DNA of 64,000 nt from Cacconaster sp045599325 (GTDB lineage Bacteria; Bacteroidota; Bacteroidia; Bacteroidales; UBA932), in contig JAZRVT010000028.1 in NCBI GenBank assembly GCA_045599325.1, forward strand, positions 9,541 to 73,540. The letters run 5' to 3'. The stretch's first letter is position 1; the number at the start of each line of letters is the position of its first letter. The translations under genes were made by a program, and so were the position numbers. Positions 24,261 through 33,872 of this stretch are shown one piece after another. Under the pieces are notes generated by a model. The model saw nothing but the letters and a program-made list of their open reading frames with translations, ran no database searches and had not been told where the DNA came from.

Positions 24261-27200
24261 ATGAAGACAAGGCTGAAAGTAATGCTTGCGGCTCTGCTGC
24301 TGACACTCACTGCCTTCGGGGCCTCCGCCCAGAATGCGGTGCTTCATTCTGACAGGCTGGAGTCCGCCAGGAAACTGTACTATAATGGCGCATATTACGC
24401 TGCTGAGAGGGCTTTCTACGAACTTTCCGGAGAGATGGATGGCTTCAGCAGTCTGGAGCGATGTGAAATCGAGGCCTACAAGGTGCTCTGCGCGGTGGCG
24501 CTCGACAAGGTGAATGCAACAGGACTGGTCGAGACATTCTGCGCCAAATATCCGAATGCCCCCCAGCGCGCTATGGTGCGCAGCGCCCTTGCTAACCGCT
24601 ATTTCAAGACAGGCCGTTATCAGGAGGCCCTGGACATCTACCGCACGGTCAGCGAGGACCATATCTACCGCAACGGCCGCGACGAATATGTCTTCAACAA
24701 GGCCTACTGCTCGATGCGCACCGGCGCCTATGATGACGCAGAGGAGGGTTTCGGGAAGATCCTCAACAGGCGGCATACCAGATTCACCACAGCGGCTACC
24801 TACTATCTTGGCTATGTGCACTATGTGAAGAAAGAGTTCAAGAAAGCGGCGCCTCTCTTCGAAAAGGTTGGTGAAGGCAGCTCCTTCTCCCTTATGGCCA
24901 GATATTTCGCGGTCGAGAGCCGCTTTATGACCAAAGACTACGGCTATGCCATCAGCCGGGGCGTGAAGCTTTTCGACGATCTGGACCGCGATATGCAGAC
25001 CAACCTCGCCAGAATCCTCTCGGAGGCGTACTACGAGACCGAACAGCCGCTGATGGCCCAGAAATATCTTGACATCTACAAGGCCGGCGGAACCGAACTC
25101 TCCCGCAAGGACTACTACTTCTCAGGAATAGTGGCCTACAATCTGAACAACTACAGCGGAGCGATCGAGTCATTCTCACAGGTGCTCGGCGAAAAGGACG
25201 ACCTGAGCCAGAACGCATTCTACTACAGCGCCAACAGCCATCTGCAGAACCGCAACAAGCTGGCTGCCCTCGACTGCTTCAAGTCAGCGTCCGAGATGGA
25301 CTTCGACCCGGTGATAAAGGAGGATGCATTCTTCAATTTCGCCAAGCTCTCATTCGACGTCAACTCTGACATCACACCTTTCAGCCACTATATGGAGACC
25401 TTCCCCGAGAGCGGCAAGGAGGATGTGATAAACAATTATATGGCCGCCTCGTTCATCCTGTCGAAGGACTACCGCTCTGCGGTCGAGGCTCTCAGCGCCA
25501 TCAGGAAGCCGAGCCGCGAAGCTTCCGACAACCTCCAGAAGGCCGCCTTCTTCCGCGGTATGCAGCTGGTGGAGGGCGGGGGATACCGCTCAGCGGCCGG
25601 TTACTTCGAGACTTCAGTCAGCAAGGGCTCCAGCAGGCAGCTCCGCGACCTGGCCAGGTACTGGCTCGCTGAATGCCGCTACCGTGACGACCGTTTCGCC
25701 GATGCGATAGCATTGGGCAAGGAGATCCTCGGCAGCGCAAGTTTCGAGGAGGCTGACGAGTATCCGCAGGCCCTCCTCAACCAGGGCTACGCATATTTCA
25801 AGAACGGGGATTTCGCGGAGGCCGAGGAGACATTCAAGGACTATCTGGAGCTCTCCCATCTCGACCGCGACCTTGCCAGGGATGCCAGGACGCGTCTCGG
25901 GGACTCCTACTTCATGCAGAAGAAATATGCGGATGCCGCTGCGGCCTATGAGGAGATATTCACCAAGGATTTCACGTCCGAGGAGGTCTATCCTGAGTAT
26001 CAGGCTGCAATGGCCTATGGGCTAATGGGTGACGACGCCCGGAAGATATCCATCCTGAACCAGGTCGTCCGCAACAACCGCACTGCGGAGCTCTACCCGC
26101 TCTCGCTCTTCGAACTGGGGCGCACCTATGTCCGCACGGGCAAGGACACAGAGGCCTCTGAGTGCTTCTATATGCTCCTCGGGATGAAGAACGACAGCAC
26201 CTGGTACTCGCGGTCGATGCTCGAACTGGCGATGCTCAATTCCAACGCCCGCCGATACGACAAGGCCATCGACTGCTACAAAAGCATAATCAGGAACGCG
26301 CCCGCCTCGCCTGAGGTGCAGGACGCCGTCTCCGGACTGGAGAGCATATACCAGATACAGAACCGTCCTGAAGAGTTCCTCAATTACATCGCCGAGATAG
26401 GGATGGACGACCTCAAGTCGGACGAGGAGAGGGAGGATATGATCTTCGCAGCCGCAGAAAGGGTCTATCTGGCCGGGAACTGGTCTCGTGCCACAAGCTC
26501 TCTGCAGAGCTTCATAGCAAAGTTCCCGCGCAGCGCGAAGGCCCCTGTGGCCAGCCTCTATCTGGCTGACTGCCTTAAGAATACGGGCCGTCTCGAGGCC
26601 GCATCGGACGCTTATAGGAAACTCATCAAGGCTGCCTCCCCGTCCGTCGCCGAGAGCGCCAGCGCCCGTTTCGGAGCCATCAACTTCGACCTGCAGCGCT
26701 ATGACCTGGCTGTCGAGGGATATGAGAAGTTCGCTGCGAAGGCGTCGACCGCCGATAACAGGCTCTCCGCCTACACCGGCCTGATGCGCTCCCACTTCCG
26801 CGGTCAGAATTACCGCGACGCAATCAAGGACGCTCAGGTGCTCGCCGGCCTCCCGGGCTGCAGCGCTGCTCTCGGACGCGAGGCCAGATACATCTCCGCC
26901 AAATCCTACAGGACCGTCGGTGAACGTGATGAGGCAAGGTCTCTCTTCGCGGAACTCGCTGCTGACGGAAGCGACGCCTACGGAGCGGAGAGCGCATATC
27001 TGCTCGCTCTGGACGCATATGACCGCGGCGACTTCGATGCGGTAGACAATCTGGTGATGTCATTCGCGGATTCAGGGACTTCGCAGCAGTACTGGCTCGC
27101 CAAGAGCTTCATCGTGCTGGGTGACTCCTATGCTGACCGCGGCGACACCGCACAGGCCCGCGCCACATTCGAAAGCATACTTCAGGGCTACTCTCCAAAG

Positions 27201-27263
27201 GGCGGCAGCGACGACGTCGTGCAGCAGGTGGAGGCCCGCCTCAAACTTCTTAAAAACGACTAG
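24261..27263 (+). CDS. Secreted TPR-repeat protein (1,000 residues)
   Basis: A signal peptide (MKTRLKVMLAALLLTLTAFGASAQ) is followed by tetratricopeptide-like helical repeats for nearly the whole 1,000 residues. Typical A/B helix signatures recur, for example RYFKTGRYQEALDIY, FAEAEETFKDYLE, KYADAAAAYEEIF and GRLEAASDAYRKLI. It should lie in the periplasm or on the periplasmic face of a membrane as an assembly scaffold. The next gene starts 2 bp after its stop and encodes a beta-barrel protein, so the two are translationally coupled and probably act together. The layout loosely recalls TPR partners of outer-membrane assembly systems, but I cannot assign a function. It is not a short lipoprotein like BamD. 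Confidence 0.85.
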   Translation: MKTRLKVMLAALLLTLTAFGASAQNAVLHSDRLESARKLYYNGAYYAAERAFYELSGEMDGFSSLERCEIEAYKVLCAVALDKVNATGLVETFCAKYPNAPQRAMVRSALANRYFKTGRYQEALDIYRTVSEDHIYRNGRDEYVFNKAYCSMRTGAYDDAEEGFGKILNRRHTRFTTAATYYLGYVHYVKKEFKKAAPLFEKVGEGSSFSLMARYFAVESRFMTKDYGYAISRGVKLFDDLDRDMQTNLARILSEAYYETEQPLMAQKYLDIYKAGGTELSRKDYYFSGIVAYNLNNYSGAIESFSQVLGEKDDLSQNAFYYSANSHLQNRNKLAALDCFKSASEMDFDPVIKEDAFFNFAKLSFDVNSDITPFSHYMETFPESGKEDVINNYMAASFILSKDYRSAVEALSAIRKPSREASDNLQKAAFFRGMQLVEGGGYRSAAGYFETSVSKGSSRQLRDLARYWLAECRYRDDRFADAIALGKEILGSASFEEADEYPQALLNQGYAYFKNGDFAEAEETFKDYLELSHLDRDLARDARTRLGDSYFMQKKYADAAAAYEEIFTKDFTSEEVYPEYQAAMAYGLMGDDARKISILNQVVRNNRTAELYPLSLFELGRTYVRTGKDTEASECFYMLLGMKNDSTWYSRSMLELAMLNSNARRYDKAIDCYKSIIRNAPASPEVQDAVSGLESIYQIQNRPEEFLNYIAEIGMDDLKSDEEREDMIFAAAERVYLAGNWSRATSSLQSFIAKFPRSAKAPVASLYLADCLKNTGRLEAASDAYRKLIKAASPSVAESASARFGAINFDLQRYDLAVEGYEKFAAKASTADNRLSAYTGLMRSHFRGQNYRDAIKDAQVLAGLPGCSAALGREARYISAKSYRTVGERDEARSLFAELAADGSDAYGAESAYLLALDAYDRGDFDAVDNLVMSFADSGTSQQYWLAKSFIVLGDSYADRGDTAQARATFESILQGYSPKGGSDDVVQQVEARLKLLKND

Positions 27264-27265
27264 GA

Positions 27266-28969
27266 ATGAAAAGGCTTGCTCTAATATTCGCATTGCTCAC
27301 GCTGCCGGCAGCGGCCTTTGCACAGATAGACCCTACTGTCGAGGTCAGCCGCACATATGATGTCAGGCTCCAGGATGTCGACAAACCCGAGAACCCGCTG
27401 ACCTACGACGATTCCCTCAACCGTTTCGATGTCTCGTTCGACTATTCAATCTTCAACCGTCCTTACAGTGATCTCTACGACTTCACGCCGTATGAGACCG
27501 TCCAGCTCTCCACTGTCGGCAGGAACCGCACACCTGTCTTCTACGCGAAGCTCGGCACGCAGTACCCGTGGATACCGAACGGAGAGATATACCTCCAGAC
27601 AAAGCCTAAGAACGGCTTCTGCGCCGGTCTGTACGGACTTCACAACTCCTTCTGGGGTGAGACCGCATATGGCCTGTATGATACGGCAGCATACGCCCGC
27701 AGGATGAACAACGCATTCGGCGGAGCATTCACCTACGACTGGTCCACCGGCTCCATAATCTTTGACATCAAGGACCGGTACGACAGATATTCATACGACC
27801 TCCCTGTCAATCCTTTTAGCAGCAAGCACGTGACCTCGCCGTACGATGGCACGCTGGTCCATTCCAACAACGCCTTTTCCGCCTCGGCCAACATCAGTTC
27901 GGCCAATGAGGAGGACAACAGCATCTATTACGACATAACCCTTCTCTACCGCAATACAGGCAAGGATGCGGGCTTCGCCGGTGACACGGCTGTGAACCTG
28001 TCGGAGAACTTCCTCAATGTGAACGGTTTCGTCGGAGCCACGTTCGACATCCACCGCGTCTATGTCAATATGAACATCGAGCACGCCGCGTACTCGGGAT
28101 GCCGCAGCTTCTCGGCCGGCGTAGTCGAGTTCTCGCCGATCTACCAGCTTGAGAGAGACCGTCTCGACGCCCGTCTCGGCGTAAAGTTCGGCAGCAGGTA
28201 CGGCATAGGGGATGCCGGTTATGTGGAACACACCGGACAGCTTGCGGCGAAGAGCAATATCTTCCCTGACGTCGACATAAGGTTCGAGCTGCTCAGGGAC
28301 AATCTGTGGGCTCACGCCGTCGTCGGCGGAGGCAACGACCTCAACCCTTATTCCCGCCTGATTTCCAAGTGCCCGCTCCTGATGCCCGACTCCGAGCTTC
28401 TGTTCGGCACCAGGACGCTTGATGCAAGTTTCGCATTCGAGAGCGTGATAGGCGGCCGTCTCGGCATCAATGTGAGCGGATCATATGTAATAGGCAGGAA
28501 CAGGCTGATAATAAGGCCTTTGATTGATAATATGGCTGCGTCCCTCTATGCGGACTATGCTGACGTGAACACTCTGGCCGCCAGAGCCGAGTTTTTCTGG
28601 AAGTCGCAGGACCTCACGATGGGCGGCTCGATGACTGTCAGCAAGCATTTCAGACCGGAGGAGAAGACAATAGTGACGGAACTGCCCAAGATCACCGGCG
28701 ACGCGTATCTGAGGTACAGTCTCAGGGAGCGTTTCATAGCCCAGGCTGACCTGCGCTGCACCGGCGGCACTTCCGGACTGTCCTATGACGGCGCCCTTTA
28801 TGAGATTCCGGCTGCAGCCGCTCTCGATATCAATCTGAACTACCTGATAAACAGACATTTCTCAGTGTTTGCCAAGTGCGGCAACCTTCTGGACAGGAAG
28901 AACTTCTATGTTCCTTTCTATGCTGAGCCGGGCCGCAATTTCGGCGGCGGCGTATGCGTCAGTTTCTGA
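27266..28969 (+). CDS. Outer-membrane beta-barrel protein, TonB-receptor-like C-terminus, partner of TPR protein
   Basis: This 567-residue protein has a signal peptide ending AAAFAQ and then about 150 residues without a recognisable plug domain. The remainder alternates as amphipathic strands such as GRLGINVSGSYVIG and LTMGGSMTVSKHF. The end, NLLDRKNFYVPFYAEPGRNFGG followed by a last strand, is the typical closing block of TonB-dependent receptors. It lacks the usual TonB box and is short for a receptor with a 22-strand barrel. It is coupled to the TPR gene (2 bp). Function unknown; an assembly, export or envelope-integrity role is only a guess. Confidence 0.75.
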   Translation: MKRLALIFALLTLPAAAFAQIDPTVEVSRTYDVRLQDVDKPENPLTYDDSLNRFDVSFDYSIFNRPYSDLYDFTPYETVQLSTVGRNRTPVFYAKLGTQYPWIPNGEIYLQTKPKNGFCAGLYGLHNSFWGETAYGLYDTAAYARRMNNAFGGAFTYDWSTGSIIFDIKDRYDRYSYDLPVNPFSSKHVTSPYDGTLVHSNNAFSASANISSANEEDNSIYYDITLLYRNTGKDAGFAGDTAVNLSENFLNVNGFVGATFDIHRVYVNMNIEHAAYSGCRSFSAGVVEFSPIYQLERDRLDARLGVKFGSRYGIGDAGYVEHTGQLAAKSNIFPDVDIRFELLRDNLWAHAVVGGGNDLNPYSRLISKCPLLMPDSELLFGTRTLDASFAFESVIGGRLGINVSGSYVIGRNRLIIRPLIDNMAASLYADYADVNTLAARAEFFWKSQDLTMGGSMTVSKHFRPEEKTIVTELPKITGDAYLRYSLRERFIAQADLRCTGGTSGLSYDGALYEIPAAAALDINLNYLINRHFSVFAKCGNLLDRKNFYVPFYAEPGRNFGGGVCVSF

Positions 28970-29027
28970 GGTTGACAAGGTGTTGAAAAATAGCCTTGCC
29001 GGGGTGGTTTTTTATGTAAATTTTCAG

Positions 29028-29035
29028 TATCTTTG
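29028..29035 (+). promoter_or_regulatory. -7 box for gyrB
   Basis: TATCTTTG fully matches TAnnTTTG, 32 bp before the gyrB ATG. Confidence 0.55.
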
Positions 29036-29067
29036 TTTGTTTTACGTTTAACAGATAAAGATAGAAA

Positions 29068-31035
29068 ATGGCAGAAAACGAAATCTATTCCGCCGACAGT
29101 ATCCAGGTCCTCGAAGGACTCGAGGCAGTGCGCAAACGCCCGTCCATGTATATCGGCGATATCAGCTCGCGCGGTCTTCATCATCTTGTATATGAAGTGG
29201 TTGACAATTCCATCGATGAGGCCCTCGCAGGATACTGCGACAATATTGTAGTCACAATAAACGAAGATAACTCCATCACTGTCTCCGACAACGGCCGAGG
29301 CATCCCGACAGGAATGCACGAGAAGGAGAAGAGAAGCGCCCTTGAGGTCGTGCTCACCGTGCTCCACGCCGGCGGCAAGTTCAGCAAGGACAGCTACAAG
29401 GTCTCCGGAGGTCTCCACGGAGTCGGCGTCTCCTGCGTCAACGCGCTTTCGTCGCATCTGAAGGCTGAGATCCACCGCGAAGGGAAAGTCTTTGTCCAGG
29501 AGTACTCGCAGGGCAAGCCGCTCTATCCTGTCAAGGTCGTGGGCGACACCGACGACACGGGAACAATCATAACCTTCAAGCCGGACAGCGAGATATTCGT
29601 CCAGAGCACAGTCTACGACTATGAGATACTCGCCGGCCGCCTCCGTGAGCTCGCGTACCTCAACAAAGGCGTCCGCCTCACTCTCCGCGATGTCCGCAAG
29701 CGTCCGGCAGAGTACGACGAGAACGGCAACGAGATCGCCTGGGAACCCAAGCAGGAGACGTTCTTCTCCGAGAAGGGTCTCGTCGAGTTCGTGCAGTATC
29801 TCGACGGCGTCCGTGAGAAACTCACCGACAACCCCATCTGCCTCGAGACCGACAAGATCATCCCTATCGAGATTGCGATGCAGTACAATACAGGCTTCTC
29901 CGAGAATGTCCATTCTTATGTCAACAACATCAACACCATCGAGGGAGGTACACACCTCAGCGGTTTCCGCCGCGGCCTGACATCCACCCTCAAGAGCTAT
30001 GCTGACAAGAACGGCCTGCTCTCCAAGCTGAAGTTCGACCTCGACCCGGCAGACTTCCGCGAAGGCCTCACCGCCGTGATCTCCGTCAAGGTGGCGGAAC
30101 CTCAGTTCGAAGGCCAGACCAAGACCAAGCTCGGCAACAGCGAGGTGATGGCCGCTGTCTCGCAGGCCGTGAGCGCAGCTCTCGAGCAGTATCTCGAGGA
30201 GAATCCTAAGGATGCCCGCGCAATCGTTGACAAGGTCGTCCTCGCCGCAACTGCCCGCCACGCAGCCCGCAAGGCACGCGAACTCGTCCAGCGCAAGACC
30301 GTGATGTCCGGCTCCGGACTCCCGGGCAAGCTTGCAGACTGCTCCGACCGCGACCCGGCGAACTGCGAACTCTTCCTCGTCGAGGGAGACTCCGCAGGCG
30401 GTACGGCAAAGCAGGGCCGCAACCGTGCGTTCCAGGCCATCCTTCCTCTCCGAGGCAAGATCCTCAATGTCGAGAAGGCAATGGAGCACCGCGCTTTCGA
30501 AAGCGAGTCCATCCGCAACATATACACCGCCCTCGGAGTCTCCATCGGTACGGAGGATGACCCTAAGGCGCTCAATATGACGAAGCTCCGCTACCACAAG
30601 GTGATAATTATGACCGATGCTGATGTCGACGGCAGCCATATCGCAACCCTTATCCTGACATTCTTCTTCCGCTATATGCCGGATCTGATCCGCAACGGCT
30701 ATGTCTATATCGCAACGCCGCCGCTCTACCGTGTGAAGAAGGGCAAGGAAGAGGTCTACTGCTGGACAGACGACGAGCGTTCCGCAGCCATCGAGCGCAT
30801 CGGCAAGGGCCGCGACACAGGCCTGCTGGTATCGCGCTACAAAGGTCTCGGTGAAATGGATGCAGAGCAGCTCTGGGCAACCACTATGGACCCTGAGAGG
30901 CGTATTCTCCGCCAGGTCCACATTGAGAACGCAGCTGAGGCTGACCGCATCTTCTCTATGCTTATGGGAGACGACGTGCCGCCTCGCCGCGAATTCATCG
31001 AGCAGAACGCAAAATACGCAAACATAGACGCATAG
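29068..31035 (+). CDS. gyrB: DNA gyrase subunit B
   Basis: GyrB is the ATPase and TOPRIM subunit of DNA gyrase, which introduces negative supercoils. The 655-residue protein has the GHKL ATP site (LVYEVVDNSIDEALAG and DNGRGIPTG), the lid GGLHGVGVSCVNALS, the TOPRIM motifs EGDSAGG and DADVDGSHI, and the closing YKGLGEMDAEQLWATTM block. The length fits GyrB of this phylum, without the insert found in gammaproteobacteria. ParE is the main alternative, but the GyrB-like N-terminal phrase YSADSIQVLEGLEAVRKRP favours gyrase. It is followed 15 bp later by an SDR gene. Confidence 0.96.
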   Translation: MAENEIYSADSIQVLEGLEAVRKRPSMYIGDISSRGLHHLVYEVVDNSIDEALAGYCDNIVVTINEDNSITVSDNGRGIPTGMHEKEKRSALEVVLTVLHAGGKFSKDSYKVSGGLHGVGVSCVNALSSHLKAEIHREGKVFVQEYSQGKPLYPVKVVGDTDDTGTIITFKPDSEIFVQSTVYDYEILAGRLRELAYLNKGVRLTLRDVRKRPAEYDENGNEIAWEPKQETFFSEKGLVEFVQYLDGVREKLTDNPICLETDKIIPIEIAMQYNTGFSENVHSYVNNINTIEGGTHLSGFRRGLTSTLKSYADKNGLLSKLKFDLDPADFREGLTAVISVKVAEPQFEGQTKTKLGNSEVMAAVSQAVSAALEQYLEENPKDARAIVDKVVLAATARHAARKARELVQRKTVMSGSGLPGKLADCSDRDPANCELFLVEGDSAGGTAKQGRNRAFQAILPLRGKILNVEKAMEHRAFESESIRNIYTALGVSIGTEDDPKALNMTKLRYHKVIIMTDADVDGSHIATLILTFFFRYMPDLIRNGYVYIATPPLYRVKKGKEEVYCWTDDERSAAIERIGKGRDTGLLVSRYKGLGEMDAEQLWATTMDPERRILRQVHIENAAEADRIFSMLMGDDVPPRREFIEQNAKYANIDA

Positions 31036-31050
31036 CGCACGCAGAACATT

Positions 31051-31863
31051 ATGCTGGAAGGCAAGGTGATAGTCATTACAGGGGCCAGCTCGGGAATCGG
31101 GCTCGCCTGCGCTTCCCTTTTTGCGAAGAGGGGGGCGAACCTGGTGCTCGCCGCACGCTCCATCGACACTCTCAGGGAGAAGACAGAGGAGATAATGCTT
31201 TCACCCGATACACCAGCCACCACCGAGATGGTGTGCCTGCGGGCCGACGTCTCTGTCGAGGCAGACTGCAAGAATCTGATAGCCGCCGCGATAGAGCATT
31301 TCGGACGCATCGACATCCTGATCAACAATGCCGGTGTCTCGATGAGGGCCGGCTTCCGGGAACTTGACCTCGATGTGATCAAGAGGGTGATGGACGTCAA
31401 CTTCATGGGCACTGTCTATTGCACCAAATACGCACTGCCGTACCTTCTGACAAGCGGCGGTTCTGTGGTCGGCATCATCTCAAAGGCCGGTTTCTGCGGC
31501 ATCCCCGGCCGCTCCGGCTATGCCTCCTCCAAATACGCCATCCGCGGCTTCCTCGACACTCTCAGGATGGAGCACAAAAAGGACGGCCTGCACGTGATGA
31601 CATTCGCGCCGGGATACACCCGCTCCAATGTCCGCAGGTCAGCCCTTACGGCAGACGGCACTCCGCTGGGCGACGTCGCGCGTGCCCGGGAGGAGAGGCT
31701 GATGTCGCCGGAAGCCGTCGCCCTCAGGCTTGAGAAAGCCATCGGGCACCGCAGGCGCGAAGTGGTGATGACTCCTTTCGCGAAGATGCATCTCCTCCTC
31801 TACAGGGTCGCTCCTTCGCTCGCCGACAGGATCACCTTCAACTATGTTGCAAAGGAAAAATGA
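31051..31863 (+). CDS. Short-chain dehydrogenase/reductase
   Basis: This is a 270-residue classical SDR. The cofactor motif is TGASSGIG at the N-terminus, followed by INNAGVS and the catalytic Y-x-x-x-K in YASSKYA. The Ser before the Tyr is present in the IISKAG region. An Arg in LAARSI after strand 2 suggests NADP preference. The long C-terminal segment (RHRRREVVMTPFAKMHLLLYRVAPSLADRI) resembles membrane-associated SDRs of lipid metabolism such as DHRS7-type enzymes. The substrate is unknown. Its stop overlaps the start of the next gene by ATGA. Confidence 0.88.
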   Translation: MLEGKVIVITGASSGIGLACASLFAKRGANLVLAARSIDTLREKTEEIMLSPDTPATTEMVCLRADVSVEADCKNLIAAAIEHFGRIDILINNAGVSMRAGFRELDLDVIKRVMDVNFMGTVYCTKYALPYLLTSGGSVVGIISKAGFCGIPGRSGYASSKYAIRGFLDTLRMEHKKDGLHVMTFAPGYTRSNVRRSALTADGTPLGDVARAREERLMSPEAVALRLEKAIGHRRREVVMTPFAKMHLLLYRVAPSLADRITFNYVAKEK

Positions 31864-33872
31864 AAAAAGCCGGAATCCTCATCTCGTTCGCCGTACTGGC
31901 CGTCATAATGCTTCTTCTCTATCCGAGGGAGGGCAAGTTCCAGTACGACTATCAGAAGGGCCGTCCCTGGGTTTATGAGACTCTTATCGCCCCGATCGAC
32001 TTCCCGATTCTGAAGACTGAGGCGGAGATGCTCGAGGAGAAGGAGGCCAAGTCTTCCGAGAACCTCGACTTCTACACATACGACGAGAGCGTCGCCGCCG
32101 CGGCCATCGGTTCATTCAGCAAGGATGCCATCAAGACAGGTGCCGACGGGGATTTCGTCAGTTTCGCGGCCTCCACTCTCAGCACACTGTACAGCGGAGG
32201 CCTTGTCTCCTCCTTCGGCGACGAGGATGTCTCCGACAAGGTCATCATCGTGAAACGGGGCAAGAGGGTGGCTGAGACACCGGCCCTGAATGTTTACGAC
32301 ATAACAGCAGCGTACAATGTCCTTAAGGCAGATTTGACATATGAATTCCCCGGCATTGACGTGGATTCAGTGGCGCAGGCTCTCAACCTGAAGGAATATC
32401 TCCTGCCGAACCTCCTTTATGACGAGAACACCACACGCCTCGTCCACAGGGAGGCCGTCAACTATATCTCCCCGACAAAGGGCGTCGTCTACGCGGGCCA
32501 GCTGATAGTCTCCAAAGGTGAAATCGTCACCGCTGAGATTGCGCAGCTGCTCGACTCCTACAAGGCGGAATACAGCATCAGTTTCGGCTATTCCGGCTCT
32601 TCACTGAGCTTCTGGGTGAGCCACGCCCTGATCTGCATCGCCGTGGTCCTGCTCATCTTCTTCTCCATCCTGTTCTACGGCAGAGAGGCGCTTTCAGACT
32701 GGAGGATGCTTATCTATCTGCTCTCCCTCGCCCTGATAAACTTCATTGCCATCGCCGTGCTCTACAGAGTGGACCAGAAACTGCTGTTCCTCTTCCCGTT
32801 TGCCGCAATGGTGCTTTTCAACAGCGCTTTCTTCAAGGATGCACTGGTCTGGCCCGTCTATCTGACCACTCTCATCCCGCTGCTCATCATCCCTGAGAGC
32901 GGAATGGAACTCTATGTGATCAATATGGCCGCCGGCGGAATGGCGATGCTTTCATACCGCAGGTTCAACAGAGGCTGGCTCCAGTTTGTCAACATAGCTA
33001 TCCTCTTCGTGACGATGGTGCTTGTCTGGCTGGCGTTCAACATGCTTTCCGGCGACACTACATTCTCCTTCAGGAACAGGGAGATAGCATTCCTGGCCAT
33101 CAACGCTCTGCTGGTCATAGTGCTCTATCCGTTCACATTCCTCTTCGAGAAGCTCTTCTCCTTTGTCTCATACACAAGGCTCTGGGAACTCTCCGACACC
33201 AACAACCGGCTGCTCCAGGACCTGCAGTACAAGGCTCCGGGCACATTCCAGCACTCTCTGCAGACAGCAAATCTCGCTGAGAAGGCCGCTGCTGAAATCG
33301 GCGCGAATGCAATGTTGGTGCGCGTCGGCGCCCTCTACCACGACATCGGAAAGATGGAGAATCCGGTCTGCTTCGTCGAGAACAAGGCTGAAGGTGTGGA
33401 CTACCACGCCGGCCTGGCTCCGGAGGAGAGCGCCAAGGCCATCATCAAACACGTGGACGACGGTGTGGCACTGGCCCGCAAGTACGGACTCCCTCAGATT
33501 GTCACCGATTTCATCACGACACACCACGGCCGCTCGGTGACTCTCTATTTCTACAATGTATGGTGCAACAGCGGCGGTGATCCCGAGGCCAAGGCTCAGT
33601 TCACATACCACGGTGAGCTGCCGACCACAAAGGAACAGGTGATCCTGATGATGGCGGATGCGGTCGAGGCTGCGTCACGCACTCTGAAGAGTTATTCCGA
33701 GGAGAGCATCTCGAACCTGGTGGACAAGATACTTTCCAGCAAGCTGGATGACGAGCAGATGGCTGCGGCGGACATCTCCATCAAGGAGATCGGAATTGTC
33801 AAGCAGTCTTTCAAGACCTACCTGCAGCAGATCTACCACGCGAGGATCGCCTACCCTTCAAGGAAGAAATAA
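31860..33872 (+). CDS. PgpH/YqfF-type membrane HD phosphohydrolase
   Basis: The 670-residue protein has an N-terminal signal-anchor helix and an extracytoplasmic domain to about residue 250. Seven transmembrane helices follow (about 255-440) and then a cytoplasmic HD domain with the HD dyad in LYHDIGKMENP. Further HD ligands are in AGLAPEESAKAIIKHV and TTHHGRS. This is the 7TMR-HD architecture of PgpH, a phosphodiesterase that degrades cyclic di-AMP and affects potassium and turgor control. The start overlaps the SDR stop by ATGA. Its 3' end overlaps the convergent lnt gene by 62 bp. Confidence 0.9.
   Translation: MKKAGILISFAVLAVIMLLLYPREGKFQYDYQKGRPWVYETLIAPIDFPILKTEAEMLEEKEAKSSENLDFYTYDESVAAAAIGSFSKDAIKTGADGDFVSFAASTLSTLYSGGLVSSFGDEDVSDKVIIVKRGKRVAETPALNVYDITAAYNVLKADLTYEFPGIDVDSVAQALNLKEYLLPNLLYDENTTRLVHREAVNYISPTKGVVYAGQLIVSKGEIVTAEIAQLLDSYKAEYSISFGYSGSSLSFWVSHALICIAVVLLIFFSILFYGREALSDWRMLIYLLSLALINFIAIAVLYRVDQKLLFLFPFAAMVLFNSAFFKDALVWPVYLTTLIPLLIIPESGMELYVINMAAGGMAMLSYRRFNRGWLQFVNIAILFVTMVLVWLAFNMLSGDTTFSFRNREIAFLAINALLVIVLYPFTFLFEKLFSFVSYTRLWELSDTNNRLLQDLQYKAPGTFQHSLQTANLAEKAAAEIGANAMLVRVGALYHDIGKMENPVCFVENKAEGVDYHAGLAPEESAKAIIKHVDDGVALARKYGLPQIVTDFITTHHGRSVTLYFYNVWCNSGGDPEAKAQFTYHGELPTTKEQVILMMADAVEAASRTLKSYSEESISNLVDKILSSKLDDEQMAAADISIKEIGIVKQSFKTYLQQIYHARIAYPSRKK

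Noticed and set aside
28918..30921. 667-codon minus-strand frame opposite gyrB
   Set aside because: GyrB is certain. The antisense translation is low in structure and full of Asp-Ala-Val-Glu runs produced by the complement of gyrase codons.
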